Part shown: positions 10,700 through 22,334 of the stretch, piece after piece | Numbering within the stretch: position 1 is the stretch's first letter | How the letters are laid out: each line of letters opens with the position of its first letter | Source: Trissonchulus latispiculum | Lineage: Eukaryota > Nematoda > Enoplea > Enoplida > Ironidae | DNA length: 64,000 nucleotides | NCBI GenBank assembly: GCA_030248195.1 | Contig: JASAND010022150.1 | Coordinates: 1-64,000 of the forward strand | Direction: 5' to 3' | Program-made: the position numbers and the translations under genes | The notes under the pieces: generated by a model | What the model was told of the DNA's origin: nothing | What the model saw: the letters and a program-made list of their open reading frames with translations, nothing else | Database searches by the model: none

Positions 10700-11937
10700 A
10701 AGTGCAAAAGAGTTGTATAAGCTACTTTACACTAGCATGCTTAACGCTTCATTGCGCCTGTGCAATTAGCTGATAACAGTTGATAACCTTGGCAGTTCTT
10801 ACCCTGGGACAGAGATGCTGCTACCAATACAAGGACCCAACTGGCAAACTGTATTTGTGGAGCGCCCATTTTCAAAACTTGCGCTGAGGGAAGTCAGTGG
10901 TGGATGAAAGTGAGCAGTCTGAAAACATCAAAAGCTGAGCCCTACATATACCATAGCTAGCAGTGTTATCAACAGCCTACATCCCTGAACATTTAGTCAG
11001 TGGTGTCTGCAGAAATGAAAAACATCTTCAATTCCAACCAAAATAATAGTGTTTTTGAAGTAAAAATAATTAAGCAGACTGCCGCTAATTTAACATTAAT
11101 CATTTCAGTTTTAATTACAGTGTTATGACACTGGGAGCTGAACACGGAAGCTTCGACGTGACAGGCTATTTGTTGAAAGAATATTTGCTTTGTTTTTGCT
11201 GAGAAAATTTTGTTGAGAAACAGAACAAGCATTTTTGCAGAACTTTCGAAAAAGCAAAATTACAACTTCATATTGTAGAACTAGTGACACACTACTACAA
11301 AGGCGGTTGCGTGTAATGGAAGCTCGACAATAATGACAATTGACAATATTGACCAAAGTCTTCGACCAAAATATAAATTACCTGTGGGCCAATGCCTAGG
11401 TTAAAGTCTGTTTTCTCAAAGTTTCCTAGGGGTACACTAGGAAATGGCTGCTTTTCCACGCCACGATGCAATACGCTACTAACTACATTACACTCTAAGG
11501 TATAAATGTGCTAAGAAATCATTTTATTAGATATCTGAAAAGCTTTCATCTTTAGCAAACTTAAATTAATAGGTTATTACATGGGAAGGTACTAGCCATA
11601 CAATTCATATCATTCTTGCAAGTGAATACTGTATATAAACATTTCTTGTTTCATCTTATTAATTAATTAATTAATTCATCAACTTAAACATCTTATTTCG
11701 ATTGCACCTCCACTGCTCAACATTTCTATAAACTTTCCGATTAATCTAAAATTTGGTACGAATATGTTCTTGACCACACTGAGTTTAAATATTACAGCTT
11801 GATTTTATTGATTCGCTGGCGGCGGATACTGAAAGATCGCTCTTGTTATGTCAACTAGTTTTCTTCATCTTTAACTGCTAAACACACACGGAAAAATACG
11901 ATCATATAAATGGAGTTGGTCCGGACTCCGTAACAAA
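10700..11937. other. AT-rich intergenic sequence with a short (TTAA)n run
   Basis: A TTAATTAATTAATTAATT run lies at about 11658-11677. No gene recognised. Confidence 0.5.
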
Positions 11938-12245
11938 TCAATGTTCAAAAAATCGCAAAAACTTGGAAACTTCCGATCTTTTCAGGAAGGCCCTCAAACT
12001 CAGAATCCACAAAATTTGACGAAATGAGCTGAAATTTGGAATGAGTATGTTTTCGACCACGCTAGGTTTAAATATCTCAAAATTTTTCCATTTCGCGAAA
12101 TTAGACTTTTTGATTCGTAAGGGGGGACCAAGGGAAACCGAAAATTTATTAATTACGATTTTGTTAAAAGGTTGTATATAGGGAATTTTTGGGTGGCAGA
12201 ACACGAATCTGAAGTCCGCTTTTTGATTCCGTTTTTCGTTAACCT
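11938..12245. repeat. Fold-back repeat family, single-arm copy
   Basis: Carries the family signature in order: a Phe/Lys-like AT tract, TCAAATGAGCTGAAATTTGG-like text, CGACCACGCT...TTTAAATATC, TTTCGCGAAATTAGA, GGGGGGACCAAGGG, and an ending in GAATCTGAAGTCCG...TTTTTCGTTA. This matches the left arms of the complete copies at 40601 and 55590. The right arm is missing. Confidence 0.6.
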
Positions 12246-13631
12246 ATTATAGTCTGAAATTGTTCCAACATTAGTGATGGCGACGAATGCTTTTGCTATT
12301 TGCAGGCATTTAAAAATATTTGCTCTATACAATTGGTTTAAAACTGTAAATAACTAAGAAAAATTGAGTCTTTAATAGCCAGACTGAACTAGCAAGTCCT
12401 AGGGCAGTACTGTAATTGTTTAGTCGAAATCAGTGGAACTAGAACTAAATCAAGAAATCGTTCCCTTATTAAAATTGGTAAATTAGGTGAATTCAATATT
12501 AGGTACGTAAAATCCGACCCTGGCTTAACAAATTAGCACCATGGGGCTGACATTCATTAAAACACGGCCAAACCAACAGCCCTAGCCTGCGGACCGAAAA
12601 TCTATCTAAAGCTGCCCGCACAAAAACCTTTAACCTTGGGTCAGAAGAAACCAAAACAATTTTCAAAAACCTGGTTCCTTTTGCTAGCCAACCAATCAAA
12701 TACAAAGCAGCTATTTAGGGGCCGCAGTAGTAAAATGAATGAACGTGTAACAATGGTTGCGCTGGGCATGTGGAGATTGTGTGCAAACGCGTGTATCCTA
12801 CTTACACCTATCCTACTTACGCCTAACGTTTGATGTTTCCGCATAGAGATAACAAAACTCAAAATCCTACTTACGCCTACTGCTCAAAACTGAAATTCCT
12901 ACTTACGCCTAAAATATTTCCTTACAAAACTTTCATTCCTATTTACACCTAAAACGAAATCACTACCGTAATCCACTTACATATTTTCCCTTATTCACTT
13001 TGTACAGTGTTACAGTGCAATTAATATGTAGAAATAATAATCTGTATAAACATCTTCATTGAAATTCGGTGTAACATTTCGACAAATAGTGCTGCAGCAG
13101 CTGTGTATTTAATTTAACTTACTGAAGAAATTACACATACATTAAGACGGTGTCCGTTCACAAAGTCTAAAGTCAAGACGTCTTAAGTTGGTAACGTCTA
13201 CCGACGAAACGTCTAACGATGAAACGTCTAACGACGAAACGTCTACTGACGAAACGTCTAATTTTTCTAAAATTGTGTCACACGTTCAAAACGTCTAAAA
13301 TCATTTTTAAAGAAAGCAAATCAGGTTTAATGTTATTTTGAAGTAAATGTATTTTAAAATCACATTAAATTAAACTCTACGTCTATTTTAGTGTTTCATT
13401 TTAAATTGTGTTTAGTTTTTAAATATTTCTGAAAACCCAGGGTGTGCATTAATGGCTTGAAACATTTATAAAATTTAGAACTTACAATTTACACAAAGTT
13501 GGAAGTGGGTAGCGGGTACCCACGGGTACCCGCGGGTAACAGAAATTCTGCTACCCGCAGGCTACCCGCGCGGGTAGTTGCGGGTATCTCTTGTTGAAAT
13601 ATTCACTAAAATTCTAACACTTTTCCGTAAA

Positions 13632-13686
<55 letters not shown>
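13632..13686. repeat. (GAT)n microsatellite, about 18 units
   Basis: Uninterrupted trinucleotide repeat at the left edge of the LINE fragment. Any poly-Asp frame over it is not a gene. Confidence 0.95.
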
Positions 13687-13687
<1 letters not shown>

Positions 13688-13699
13688 CATGATGCAAAA

Positions 13700-14662
13700 A
13701 TTTTTATTATTCATTCAAATCCAGTCTTGGCGCATTTACGCAAAGAGATTTCGACAAAGTTTTTGAATGGATGGAATTAAGGCAACTTTTGTTAGCAGCA
13801 AATAAATGCCAAATTTTGTATCTCGGTCATCTAATCCAAAAAATATTTACAGCTTGGGTGGACATGAATTGACTGAAGTTGACAAATTTCGTGATTTAAT
13901 GGTCACTGTGTCCAGTAATCTTAAATTCACGTCGCACTGCAGGGAAATAGCTGAATCCGGTTTCAAACGGGTAAACTTATTGTTTTCTGCCTTTTACTCG
14001 AGGGATCGGTTGAACCTGTATAAAACTTATGTTAGACCAAAATTGGAATATAGTTCAGAAGTCTGGTCGCCTTACACTTTAAAGGATATAGATTTAACAA
14101 GTGCAAAGGCGATTTACAAAAAGACGTCCTTCATGTAAGCAACTTTCCTATTTTGAACGACTAATGTTTTTAAAATTACCGTCTCTTGAGGAGCTAGAAT
14201 AATAAAGGATCTAGTAATGACTTATAAAATTTTACATGGTTTAGTTGAATTAGATGTAACAAAGTTTTTTGACCTTTGTGAATATGAGAAGACAAGAGGC
14301 CATCCGTGGAAACTATCAGTTAAAAGAAGTAGGGTAGATATCCGAAAAATTTTTTTGTTAATCGAGTTGTTCCTATTTGGAATTCTCTGGATACATCTGT
14401 GGTGTCAGCTGAATCTATAGAAGTATTTAAAAACCTCGCTAATGTTTCACTTTTGAGGTTTGTTAAGGGTAGGGGATTAGTAATCGGTGGATCGGCCCTC
14501 CCCACCCCTTTCCAACAACGGTGATGTGGTGATGTGATGTGATTTGGTTATAATTATGTCATATAATCTGTTGTTTCTTTGTATTTTTATATCAGGTTGC
14601 AATTTGTTAACGTGTTGATTGGTTGGAATAAATAGAATAGAATAGAATATAATAGAATATAT
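13700..14662 (+). pseudogene. Degraded 3' end of a CR1/Jockey-like LINE reverse transcriptase
   Basis: Conceptual translation across several frames gives pieces typical of the RT palm/thumb and C-terminal tail. They are W-M-E-L-R-Q...N-K-C-Q-I-L-Y-L-G near 13765-13830, a Y-K-T-Y-V-R-P-K-L-E-Y-S-S-E-V-W-S-P motif near 14022-14072, and F-F-V-N-R-V-V-P-I-W-N-S-L near 14348-14390. Frameshifts near 13830, 14140 and 14345 and internal stops break the frame. It ends in an (AATAG)n tail (about 14626-14662), a common 3' end for this type of element. It is 5'-truncated and dead. Confidence 0.75.
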
Positions 14663-14777
14663 AAGTGTTCGGAAAAACATATATACGTCATGTTGGTGAT
14701 TATAAAAAATTTGCTAATTTTGGCTGGGTGCCCTTCTCCACGACTACTAATCTCAGCGCATATGGGCCCTTGATTAA

Positions 14778-16175
14778 GGGGGGGGGGCTACGAACGGGTT
14801 GACACGACATCGTCGGAGAGTCCTACTTTTCCCCCCAACGTTAGCCAACATATCAAATTAAAAAAGTTTAGGGTGGGCAACAATATATCTCATATACACC
14901 GTTTTTGGCAGGACGCCAAAGTACAAATTTTAGTTCGAAAAATGGGATTTTTCAAAAAGGGTTTTTCAGCTCTGGGGGATTAACGATTTGACCAATTCTG
15001 AAACTTTCAGCCATAAATGTTAACTGTTACTAGTGCTAAATATTAAAAGTATTCCGGCTTTCGAGCGTTGCTTCCTGCGTCAGCTATAACAGCTCAAAGT
15101 TTGAAATTTGGCAAAAAGTTGCAATGTGACTGTGCGCCGTTTTCGATCTAATAAAATTGACAGCCCCTAGCCTACCCCAGCTTTTTACCCAATATTAGGC
15201 TCTAATAGGGGCAAACTGTCTGTGAGTTTCAAGGGTTTTGGTTTTCTGGTTAGTGTGCTAGCAATGTTTTTGTTAAGAAATAACCCTTATTTTTAGCCCT
15301 GAAAAGCTAGCTAAGCGCAGTAAAAATGGGGTAAAAAAATTTGTTGTCTCCGATTTTGCTGAAAAGGTGCTTATAGGGGTTATTTGACCTGCTGAATCCG
15401 AATATGAAATACATTTTTCGATATAACGCTTCCTTCGTTCAGTATGCGCCTACAACTGTCTTATGTAGAGCTTTTTGGAGCGATCGCCATCCATACTTTG
15501 AGAAATCAATCTAGCATTTCTAAACATTGGAGCAAGGTTTAGTGACATGCTGTTGGCACATCTTGGTACACTCACTGGCCTGTAATGTGCAAAGTTTCAG
15601 CCGATTCTACCACAGTACTTTGGAGTATTTGGCTCACATCTTCGAAATGGCACCAAATAACAGTGACAATATCGCTAATATAATCCAGCACTGCGAACGC
15701 AGGGATTAACGAGATCACGTCATTTATATCAAAGTTAAGACCGATACTTGTAGTATTAATTGCAGCAAAGTTCGGCTCATTTGGTAAACCACAGCTCATT
15801 AGAAGTTAGTTAACCTCCACCCGTATAGACCTACAACACCCAATTTTCGCACTTTGATCGTATCGCACAGAAAAGTAGGCAATGGTCTAGAGACTATTTT
15901 ACACGATATCAAAGCGCTATATGTCAGAACTAATTCCTGAAAATTTTGGTACCGTGCCTTGCACATAGCGACCAGGGCGAGGCCAAGTTTGTGTACGTGT
16001 CATGTCGAGCTTTTGACCGATAACACCAACTTCTGATGGCTCCACAGGACGCTACGTTGCATAGAATTCTTTCAAACTTTAAACTATTTTACACTTAACC
16101 TAATACTATTATGTGGCAAAAGACTAGCTAGCTTTTCCAACATCGAACTTTTAGTGAAATTCGTAGCCCCCCCCC
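14778..16175. mobile_element. TTAA-flanked DNA element (piggyBac- or Kolobok-like), non-coding
   Basis: Flanked by TTAA at 14774-14777 and 16176-16179. The terminal inverted repeat is a tract of 9-10 G followed by CTACGAA. No transposase frame is visible in the 1.4-kb interior. TTAA duplication is used by piggyBac and Kolobok families; the G-rich end fits neither consensus closely, so the family is left open. Confidence 0.68.
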
Positions 16176-16460
16176 TTAAGCTTGTTCTATTTGGTTATAT
16201 CTAGAAAAGTAATCATAAGCTATGTTGTGTTGCTATGTTGTGATCCTACAGCATGTATATGCTGTATATGGATTGTAATTTTGTATAGATGTATTAAGTG
16301 GAGCAGATAGGTCTTTGCATCGGGGAGGGCGGATCTGTGCCAAGTCGGGGGAGGGGGTCAGGGGCCCGGACCCCTCCAAATTGAGCAACTTTTTTAAAAT
16401 TTTACCGTGAGCCGCCACAATCGTTATTTTCAATCTATTTAAAAACAAAATTGAGTTTTT

Positions 16461-16620
16461 CAGATTTTCACCAAAAACGGCTAGAGAAATTTTAATTTTT
16501 AATTAATAAATTTGAGATATTTTCCCATATTTTCACCAAAAACGGCTACAGCAACTTTCTAGAATTCTTAATTCTTAAAGCTGAATTTTTTCAGATTTTC
16601 ACCAAAAACTGCTAGAATAA
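16461..16620. repeat. Three direct repeats, about 65-base period
   Basis: The motif TTTTCACCAAAAACGGCTA recurs at about 16465, 16530 and 16594 with diverged spacers. Internal to the hAT-like element. Confidence 0.7.
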
Positions 16621-18356
16621 CGTTGTATAATTCTTTAATACTAAAGTTGAAAATTCTTAACCTTTAATATTTTAAAGCTTTTGAACCCTCAAAAGTTGAG
16701 AATTTTTGATATTTTAGGCATGAAAGCAATTTTTCCAAGCACTTTCTTGCTGTTTTATTTCAGATCAGCAAATGACAATGAGAGAGCTAGCATTGTACGC
16801 GTGGAAGCTTACGTAACGAGTTATAGTCATTTTCGGAATGAATTACAGGTTTTTTAAGTTGCCACATCTACAAGACTATGACAGGAACGTTTGTTTTAGG
16901 AAAATGAAATAATTAATATCAACATGTCATAGCAATTAGCAATGTGAGTAAGAGCGCAGACAAGCGGGAGTATGGGGGCGCAGCCCCCCAGTACAAAATT
17001 TTCAGAAATATTACGTCTTATTTCAACCCATTTTCCGGTAGCTTTCGCACAAAATGTTCTTCTAGTTTGGCTTAGAGCTAGCGATTTTTTGAAAAATCAA
17101 AACGTTGAAACCTTATTTCAGACTACTTTTCCAAAAAACTAGAACATTACGTTAAAGTAGTAGTAAAAGTAGTTTGAAAGCTTTAAATCAAAGTTTATTT
17201 TTAATTATCGACAGTTTTTAATAAATTTATCAACATAGTAATCGTACACAACTCATAAAATTTTGCGGGTATCTTGCGGGTATCAGTTGACTGCGGGCCG
17301 CGGGCCGCGGGGCGGGGCGGGTAACACCGTGCGGGTAGCGGGGCGGGGCGGGCCGCCAAAATGGTACCCCCTTCCAACTCTGAATTTACATTACACTTAT
17401 CAATTCTAGAAATTCTAGAATTTATGCTTAAAATTAATAAGTAATCGGCAATCAGTGAAATCTGTTGTACCATCTTTACTGATTACAGTCAGTAATCAGT
17501 ATTCAGTAAACATATTAGCTATTAGTTATTCAGTAAGTATATTTGGGACAATGCCAGAACTTCAAATTCAGGATTTGGATACCCATACCCAAAGCGGCCT
17601 ATATGAAAACTGACCCAGACCCATACAAAATAGGTAAAAAATAATCACCAAAAGTACGGAAAGTTTAGACGTTTTGAACGTGTGACACAATTTTAGAAAA
17701 ATTAGACTTTTTGTCAGTAGACGTTTCGTCGTTAGTCGTTTCGTCGGTAGACGTTATGAACGTTAGACGTTTTGATAGGGACCCCATTAAGACATACAGT
17801 CGAACATCTATTCATGTATGTTTTCATTATATTATTACAGGTTATAACAATTAGTGAGGAGAACCAAGATCCAAGTACCCTCCTGATTTGGGGCAACGTA
17901 TAAGTTAAATCATTGTAAGTCAATAGTTGAAACTCAGTTCTTCTCCGACAGGAAGAACTTTGGGGGAACAAAAATGTCTCTACTTTAGAAAATTTAATAT
18001 GTTTCAGATTTGCTGGAATATTTTAATTAGTTTAGTTAATTTTTCATTTGCAGGAAAAGTTGGAAAGTTTTTCTAATAAATAAAGTTGAGTCACAGATTT
18101 GCTATTTAGTTCACATTAGGTGGACCCTCCCCTTAAAGAAAAATTGAACAACTTCCACAACAAAGTCAGAAAGTGGATACTGTAGATTTTAGGCGTAAGT
18201 AGGAATCTGAGTTTTGCGTAAACATTCTTTAGGCGTAAGTAGGAATTTGAGTTTTGACAGAAAGAATTAGGCGTAAGTAGGAATTTGAGTTTTGAAAACG
18301 ATTATGCGTAAGTAGGATAGGCGTAAGTAGGAGTAAGCCTTGCAAGCGTGCAAACG

Positions 18357-19027
18357 TGTCCTTAATTGCGATAAGGAGTCGTGAACTGGAGTCGGCTTTG
18401 GTATAAATTGTACTGCTTGAATCTTAGTCATAAAAATCTTAGTCAGTAAAAATCATAATTTTAACAGAATCTCTGTTGAGTGAAAACCTCAGCCTTATCT
18501 ATATAAAATATTTTGTGACACCAATAAATCTTAGTCGCAAATCAGGACCACATGATGTGCTAACTTTGGCAACAAAATTTTGTTCAAAACACCAGTTCAT
18601 TTCACTTCACATTGAGAGAAAGATCTTCCAAATTAGCCTTCGTCGATTACAGCAACCTCGCCCCAGTCGGAGTTCCGGTTACAGGTAGTGCCAGCTTAGA
18701 ACGTATGCATTTTTGAGTGAAGGGGATGCTGACACTGAATAATTGCCATTGCAATTATACCCGAAATGCTCTACAAGTCTATCAGTACGTCCATTACGTC
18801 CACCGTAATGGAGGTGCTGTGGTAGCTCCACCAGACAGGCGGCCACCCCTTGACAATCCCGGTAAATTACCCAGGAGGGATATTTGAAATAGGGGCTAGA
18901 GCTTATTTTTTGTTCAAGCTCTAGACTTTATATGATCCTCCACTTGTACCGCAGTAAGAAAACATTGCGCTACAGGAGGTTCAGTCTTGGTCTTTCTCAT
19001 TTCAGTCTATCTCAGAAGAATAAAGTA
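18357..19027. other. Intergenic sequence with small palindromes
   Basis: Short hairpins at about 18789-18809 (CCATTAC...GTAATGG) and 18892-18927 (GGGCTAGAGCTT...AAGCTCTAGAC). No gene recognised. Confidence 0.45.
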
Positions 19028-19745
19028 TGTCTAAAAAGTTTGACAAACTTTCGAGACAAATGACATCTTTCGAGACATTTCGAGACAAATTGTAAACTTT
19101 CGAGACATTAAGAGACAAATTGTTCAACGTTCTGAGAAACCTTATGCATTTCCTGTGACTCATACTATAAACCCATGAAGTATTTCTACGTACCTATGGA
19201 CCGACAACGACCCGGCAACTTTACTAACAATAAATTGGAATACTTCACTAACAAAAAATATAAACAAGCTAAACAAAGCATATTTTGTTTTTCGAGACAT
19301 TTTCATATTTCTAGACAATGTTTCTGGACATATTTTGTATTTCTAGACATTTTCATACTTCCAGACAATGTTTCTAGACATATTTTGTATTTCGAGGCAT
19401 ATTCATATATATTTCTTGACAATGTTTCTAGACATATTTTGTATTTCGAGACATTTTCATACTTATACACAATGTTTCTAGACATTTTTTGCATTTCCAG
19501 ACATTTTCATGTTTCTAGAAAACGTTTCTAGACATTTTAATCTTTCGAGAAATATTTCCTACATTTAATCGAAATATTTTCAAAAGTCTCGAAATGTTTA
19601 TAAAACTTTCTAGATAGTTACGTAATGTTTCTAGAAATATTTTGTAAATGCCTCGAAAGTTAAAATTTTTCACGACAAAATGTCTCGAAAGTTGTCAACT
19701 TGTCTCGAAATATTTCTTGACAAATTGTCAACTTTCCGGAAACCT
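19028..19745. mobile_element. Inverted-repeat element built of TTTCGAGACA units
   Basis: The left end carries repeated ACTTTCGAGACAAATTG units (19040-19125). The right end carries the same units inverted (TGTCTCGAAAGTTGTCAACT, 19670-19735). The middle (19270-19530) is a tandem array. The architecture resembles the Foldback-like elements at 12790 and 36908, but I found no clear target-site duplication, so the exact ends are approximate. Confidence 0.55.
19270..19530. repeat. Tandem array, about 60-base period
   Basis: Four to five units of AGACATTTTCAT...AATGTTTCTAGACATATTTTG. Both strands stay open in places, giving meaningless repeat peptides. Confidence 0.75.
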
Positions 19746-20480
19746 TCTGCACTCGTGGTGGAGTTTAACGTGACTGACCCAAAACACGAATCTCATGCAG
19801 ATTGCAACGCAACGGCTCCTGGATCGGTAATTGTTTGAAAGACGTATTTTTAGTAAACAGCAAGGAAGTAAAACATTTTCTGCTGAAAAATGCTGCATCA
19901 TTTAAGCACTTTTTGCAAAAGAGTAACTGCTAACTGTATTGCAATGCATAATGCCAGTTGCTTGGAAATACACACACTTTATTATACATTTTAGTTTGAT
20001 CACTTTGTCATTTTAGTCTTTCGCTTTTTCATAGTTTCAACTGTGTAATCAATAACAGTACTCCTGTTGTTTACGTTTCTGCCAACATTGGCTAACCTCA
20101 GACGGATTTAAAACATTTTTCATTGTTTAGTCTATCTCGCACAACTAGCTTTTCTTGTTTTGTTGTTGCTCTTTTTTCTCGTTTACTGATAAGTATGTGA
20201 CGAACTTTATTTTTTATTAACTCACAATGATTGCACATAAGAAGTAGTGCAGCCTCAAATTTCTATTCTGCAACACGTTTTCCTTGCTGTCTAACATTGC
20301 GTGATTAACATAATATATTCAGGTCTGCGAAAAATTACAAAATATCATCTGGATTAAACGAAGAATAACGAATGCACTAACGTTCGGTCGGTGCTGCATG
20401 TTATGGGATACCTGGCACTACCATCTGACGTTAAAGACGTGACCATAATAGAAAGCTGTCATCACACTCTCATAAAGCGT
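19746..20480. other. Intergenic, downstream of the GPCR gene
   Basis: AT-rich, no coding signature; may include the GPCR 3' UTR. Confidence 0.4.
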
Positions 20481-21461
20481 TCAATTCACAATAGAAAGCG
20501 CGGCGTTAGGTGCAGTCATTGATTTCCAAAGGAAAAGGGAAGCCAAACTCTTTCGAATCTCCGGACTCTTTACAACGTAAATGAAAATGTTGTTACCCGA
20601 ATTCAAGTTGATTAGAACCCAATAAAATTGTCCATAGTTGAGTAGAAATGATCTGGCCGGCTCAATTTCAAACATTATCAAACAGATCAATGCTAGCGGT
20701 GTTATATAGAAGACCACACTGAAACTAATTATCCAGGACAAGGTCTTGGTTATTTTGGATTGTCTTCGCATTTGAATGACCATGACCTCAGATACCTTTT
20801 GTTTTGATTGCTTTCTTACCGCAATCAATGCAGCAAAGTAAATAGTAACAGATATCAGACCCAATGTTAGCTGATACGACCAAAATACGCGATTTATAAT
20901 CCGTGGAACAATCAAACCCAAAGCACATCTCTGGTCCATGGCCATTCCATTTGCTTTGTAAAATATCATTACGAAAATGCAGCTTAGGTAAAGGATAAAG
21001 CAAACAACAAAAGATATCACAATTGCAATTTGCCATTTGGTGACGGAAAAAGCCGCATACACGTGAACTGAGATACAGGCAAATAAACGATCGAGCGAGA
21101 TAAGCAAAAGCATCATCGGTACCGCAAATCCACCCACAAAAGCTAAATGAATCATTGGTCTCAACAAGCAATCAGTCAAGCTCGCTTTATCCAGAATATG
21201 TCCTTTTCGTAGAAACAGCCATCGAATCAACCCACACCCAAGCTGATTTAGTCCCAAAAGCAAATCGGCAATTGCCAAGCCCATTGGAGGAACGTATTCC
21301 TTTCTGGTGAACTTGCGAGTTTTCAAAAATGCCAGCAAAATAAGAAAATTGCCAGACGTTTGCAATGTTCCCTCTATGATAAAGACAGCAATTTCTGCAC
21401 GAATTTTAGCAAGGCTTGGGATGAAAAGAGCAGTTGAATTTTCTGCAGACGACGTGTTCAT
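20481..21461 (-). CDS. Rhodopsin-type GPCR, srsx-like chemoreceptor, single exon
   Basis: An intact 326-residue frame without introns and with seven hydrophobic segments: TM1 about 24-46 with G-N at 37-38; TM2 57-80 with L-A-I-A-D (62-66); TM3 97-130 ending D-R-L (124-126, in place of DRY); TM4 143-167; TM5 190-215; TM6 241-264 (F-Y-I-T-P-L); TM7 278-300 with N-S-G-N-N-I-F-I-Y (287-295, a variant of NPxxY). Cys98 and Cys179 can form the usual extracellular disulphide. N-glycosylation sites are N2 and N8. It would act at the plasma membrane through G proteins; the ligand is unknown. The TM7 tail K-S-P-E-I-R-K resembles srsx-like receptors, which often occur as intronless families. No neighbour suggests its ligand. 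Confidence 0.8.
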   Translation of the reverse strand: MNTSSAENSTALFIPSLAKIRAEIAVFIIEGTLQTSGNFLILLAFLKTRKFTRKEYVPPMGLAIADLLLGLNQLGCGLIRWLFLRKGHILDKASLTDCLLRPMIHLAFVGGFAVPMMLLLISLDRLFACISVHVYAAFSVTKWQIAIVISFVVCFILYLSCIFVMIFYKANGMAMDQRCALGLIVPRIINRVFWSYQLTLGLISVTIYFAALIAVRKQSKQKVSEVMVIQMRRQSKITKTLSWIISFSVVFYITPLALICLIMFEIEPARSFLLNYGQFYWVLINLNSGNNIFIYVVKSPEIRKSLASLFLWKSMTAPNAALSIVN

Positions 21462-21890
21462 GTTTGCAGTTCGCCGGGAGCTTGAATCACAAATTCATCC
21501 ACAGGCATCGCATGTTGTATCAAATTCCTGAACACTCTTACTCCTGAAAATGAGCAATCTTAAGTATCTTGAGTTCCTTTCAAGCAGACGAACCGTTAAC
21601 AAAAGAACACTTCAGACGGAAGGGATGGGTTTGGTTTCCAAACCTTGTGACAAATTAATAAATTATATGATGACGACAGATCTGAGCGGAATATCAATTA
21701 GTCTAAATTGCAATTCCGGGTTGGAAAAAACTCGTCTGGGCTTTCAAATTAACAGCTAAGCGACACCTGTTTGCACAAGGTTCTTCCATTGCAATCATCA
21801 TGTTTCATTTATCAATTTCACTGAATTTTATATTTCATTGGCTTAGTAAACAATTGCTTTGGTGTTTGCTGTGCTCTGTTACATCAATGT
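21462..21890. other. Region 5' of the GPCR gene
   Basis: No further exon recognised; promoter elements cannot be assigned by eye. Confidence 0.35.
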
Positions 21891-21894
21891 TCAA

Positions 21895-22090
21895 CCAGGG
21901 GCCAGCCCTATCAAAGCGGAGTTAAGCTTAACCCGGACTGGGTTGCCTTTCGTGGTTAACCCCAAAATTTCAGGGTTGGGTTAACCCCGGCGTTAACCCG
22001 ATCCAATCAAACCCTTTTGGGGTTGGGTTACGCTAACCCGGGTTTAAATTGGGTTAACCCACCTTCAGACTTAGGCTGCTCGAAATGGAC
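21895..22090. repeat. Cluster of GGTTAACC-type palindromes
   Basis: GGGTTAACCC and TTAAGCTTAACCCGG variants recur at least seven times within about 200 bases, in both orientations. A similar weaker cluster lies near 7120-7270. Probably subterminal repeats of a decayed element. Confidence 0.5.
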
Positions 22091-22334
22091 TAAACGGGGT
22101 TAGCACGTTTTCAGACAAAGACTGTTTCAAGATAGCAAAACGGGGTGAAGGGGCGAGTCACGATTTTTCTACCATGCCCGATTTTTCTCATTTTCATACA
22201 TTTTGTACTTCCCATGGGTCTGCAAAACAAGACAACTGCATTTGTTGCAAAACTTTTCCTATCATCCACAATAGCCGTTCACAGGTGACCCCGACAGGAG
22301 CCTTCACTCGGGCCTCCGGGCTCGTGCCTGACAC

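Larger units (their letters stand above)
13494..17382. mobile_element. hAT-like element nested in the second Foldback-like element, 8-bp duplication
   Basis: Flanked by AATTTACA at 13486-13493 and 17383-17390. Termini read CAAAGTTGGAAGTGGGTA from the left and CAGAGTTGGAAGGGGGTA from the right. Both ends carry GC-rich GGGTAGCGGG / GCGGGTA subterminal repeats. An 8-bp duplication with CA-initiated termini suggests the hAT superfamily. The interior is filled by a LINE fragment, a TTAA-flanked element and tandem repeats, with no hAT transposase recognisable. Confidence 0.72.
13149..17784. mobile_element. Second Foldback-like element nested in the first, 9-bp target duplication
   Basis: Flanked by CATTAAGAC at 13140-13148 and 17785-17793. 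Left end: an array of ACGTCTAACGACGAAACGTC-type units (13160-13310). Right end: the same array inverted (17660-17780). The ends share a longer matching block including TTTTTCTAAAATTGTGTC. Termini are GGTGTCC on the left and GGGTCCC reading inward from the right. No transposase frame of its own is visible. Confidence 0.75.
12790..18347. mobile_element. Outer Foldback-like element, 9-bp target duplication, with internal insertions
   Basis: Flanked by the 9-base direct repeat GTGCAAACG at 12781-12789 and 18348-18356. The left end (about 12798-12960) is an array of CCTACTTACGCCTAA-type units and the right end (about 18188-18335) carries the same units inverted (TTAGGCGTAAGTAGGAAT). Terminal inverted repeats made of short tandem units plus a 9-bp duplication are the hallmark of Foldback-type transposons. 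Without the nested insertion the element would be about 900 bases with no coding capacity. The outermost 7-16 bases of the two ends do not match well. Confidence 0.7.

Noticed and set aside
13578..13766. Frame encoding a poly-Asp run
   Set aside because: Direct consequence of the (GAT)n microsatellite.
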